Part shown: one piece after another, positions 63,461 through 64,000 of the stretch
Numbering within the stretch: the stretch's first letter is position 1
How the letters are laid out: each line of letters starts with the position of its first letter
DNA from: Sphingomonas donggukensis
GTDB lineage: Bacteria > Pseudomonadota > Alphaproteobacteria > Sphingomonadales > Sphingomonadaceae
Length of the DNA: 64,000 bases
Assembly (NCBI RefSeq): GCF_023674425.1
Contig: NZ_CP098401.1
Span: 1,550,001 to 1,614,000, forward strand
Reading direction: 5' to 3'
The notes under the pieces: generated by a model
Told to the model about the DNA's origin: nothing
Databases searched by the model: none
What the model saw: only the letters and a program-made list of their open reading frames with translations
Translations under genes and position numbers: made by a program

Positions 63461-64000
63461 GTGACCGCCAGAACCCTCGAACATTTCCCCAATCTGGTGA
63501 CGATGTTCTTCACCCGCGCGCGTGAGAAGGGCGACGCGCCGTTCCTGTGGCACAAGGAAGACGGCGGCTGGCAGTCGATGAGCTGGGCCGAGGCCGCGCA
63601 GCAGGTCGCGAGCCTTGCCACCAGCCTGCGCGCGATGGGCCTGCGCAAGGGCGACCGGGTGATGCTGGTCAGCGAAAATCGCCCCGAATGGTGCATCGCC
63701 GACCTGGGCATCATGGCCGCGGGCTGCGTCACCGTGCCGACCTATGTCACCAATACCGAACGCGACCACCAGCACATCCTGGAAAACTCGGGCGCCTGCG
63801 CGGTGGTCGTGTCGACCGCGAAGCTCGCCAAGACGCTGATGCCCGCGGTGCTGCGTGGATCGGCGGCGCGGATCGTCATCGCGATCGAGGATTTCCGGCT
63901 GGGCCAGCCCGGATCGATCGACTTCCACCACTGGGCCGATCTGATTGCGCCCGACCGCGGCGACGTCGCCAAGGTTACCGCGGAGGCGACCGCGCAGCGC
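63461..64000 (+). CDS. AMP-dependent long-chain acyl-CoA synthetase, partial
   Basis: This frame starts with GTG at 63461 (GGAGAG upstream) and runs past the window, so only about 180 residues are seen. The visible part (LEHFPNLVTMFFTRAREKGD, SWAEAAQQVASLATSLRAMG, RVMLVSENRPEWCIADLGIM, TVPTYVTNTERDHQHIL) is the N-terminal region of adenylating acyl-CoA synthetases. The AMP-binding motif lies beyond the end. The substrate is not determined. Confidence 0.88.
   Translation, partial: MTARTLEHFPNLVTMFFTRAREKGDAPFLWHKEDGGWQSMSWAEAAQQVASLATSLRAMGLRKGDRVMLVSENRPEWCIADLGIMAAGCVTVPTYVTNTERDHQHILENSGACAVVVSTAKLAKTLMPAVLRGSAARIVIAIEDFRLGQPGSIDFHHWADLIAPDRGDVAKVTAEATAQR

Noticed and set aside
60468..63464. 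A 998-codon plus-strand frame across pyrD and ggt, and a minus frame of similar length
   Set aside because: Both are shadow frames of pyrD and ggt, whose own frames have clear catalytic motifs.

Overview
The window is a high-GC, gene-dense chromosomal segment that looks like a sphingomonad (Alphaproteobacteria, Sphingomonas or a close relative). The grounds are the protein styles: TonB-dependent receptors of the Xanthomonas/Caulobacter type, a SUF operon led by an Rrf2 regulator, a short-form HisG, a cyanide-insensitive type bd oxidase, KduI/KduD uronate enzymes, and several intergenic palindrome families typical of that group. No rRNA, prophage, insertion sequence or CRISPR array was seen. 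One tRNA gene (Phe, GAA) is present.

Layout. 1-5.6 kb: a polysaccharide locus of two divergent operons. One carries a sugar-1-phosphate transferase, a methyltransferase and an acyltransferase cut by the window edge. The other carries a nucleotide-sugar dehydrogenase and a UDP-glucuronate 4-epimerase. 5.6-9.9 kb, minus strand: cydB/cydA, two tandem membrane-anchored FKBP isomerases, rpsU, and a 40-residue protein resembling the small bd-oxidase-associated DUF2474 family. 10.0-12.6 kb: a nucleotidyltransferase-fold protein and a KgtP-like permease.

12.6-30.3 kb is a pectin/hexuronate utilisation region: an ExuT-type transporter, a fumarylacetoacetase/hydratase-fold enzyme, a LacI regulator, kduI, kduD, kdgK, an exported carboxylesterase, a pectate lyase with a secreted cupin, and a large TonB-dependent receptor. 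Four near-identical 14-bp sites (TGACACCGGTWWCC) lie upstream of the hydratase/lacI pair, kduI, the pectate lyase and the receptor, which suggests one regulon. The inferred flow is: polymer cut outside the cell, oligomer import by the receptor, monomer import by ExuT, isomerisation and reduction by KduI/KduD to 2-keto-3-deoxygluconate (KDG), then phosphorylation by KdgK. The KDPG aldolase is not in the window. Interspersed genes are two unusual lower-GC or cysteine-rich small genes, an MpaB-like protein, an M28 peptidase and a TPR/metallopeptidase-like protein.

30.4-41.5 kb is housekeeping and miscellaneous: ugd, cysK, a deoxyinosine glycosylase, a PhyH-type dioxygenase, an M28 peptidase, a J-domain protein, bolA, a GST, a pirin, an alpha/beta hydrolase and a DUF2332 protein. 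41.5-47.4 kb: hisG-hisD-nusB-thiL followed by the proton-pumping pyrophosphatase hppA. 47.5-53.9 kb: an S9 peptidase, infA, maf, an RNase E/G-like gene, yacG, tRNA-Phe, trhO and an acyl-CoA dehydrogenase. 54.0-60.5 kb, minus strand: a tightly overlapped suf operon (sufR-B-x-C-y-D-S-T-A) containing two unassigned small genes. 60.5-64.0 kb: pyrD, a gamma-glutamyltransferase and an acyl-CoA synthetase that runs off the window.

The most distinctive structural theme is the palindromic repeat families. Two copies lie inside coding sequence without breaking it: in frame in the RNase E/G-like gene and at the N-terminus of sufS. Other copies place a Shine-Dalgarno-like GGAGG or GGAGGGG just upstream of the next start codon. 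All family assignments come from reading the sequence; no database search was run.
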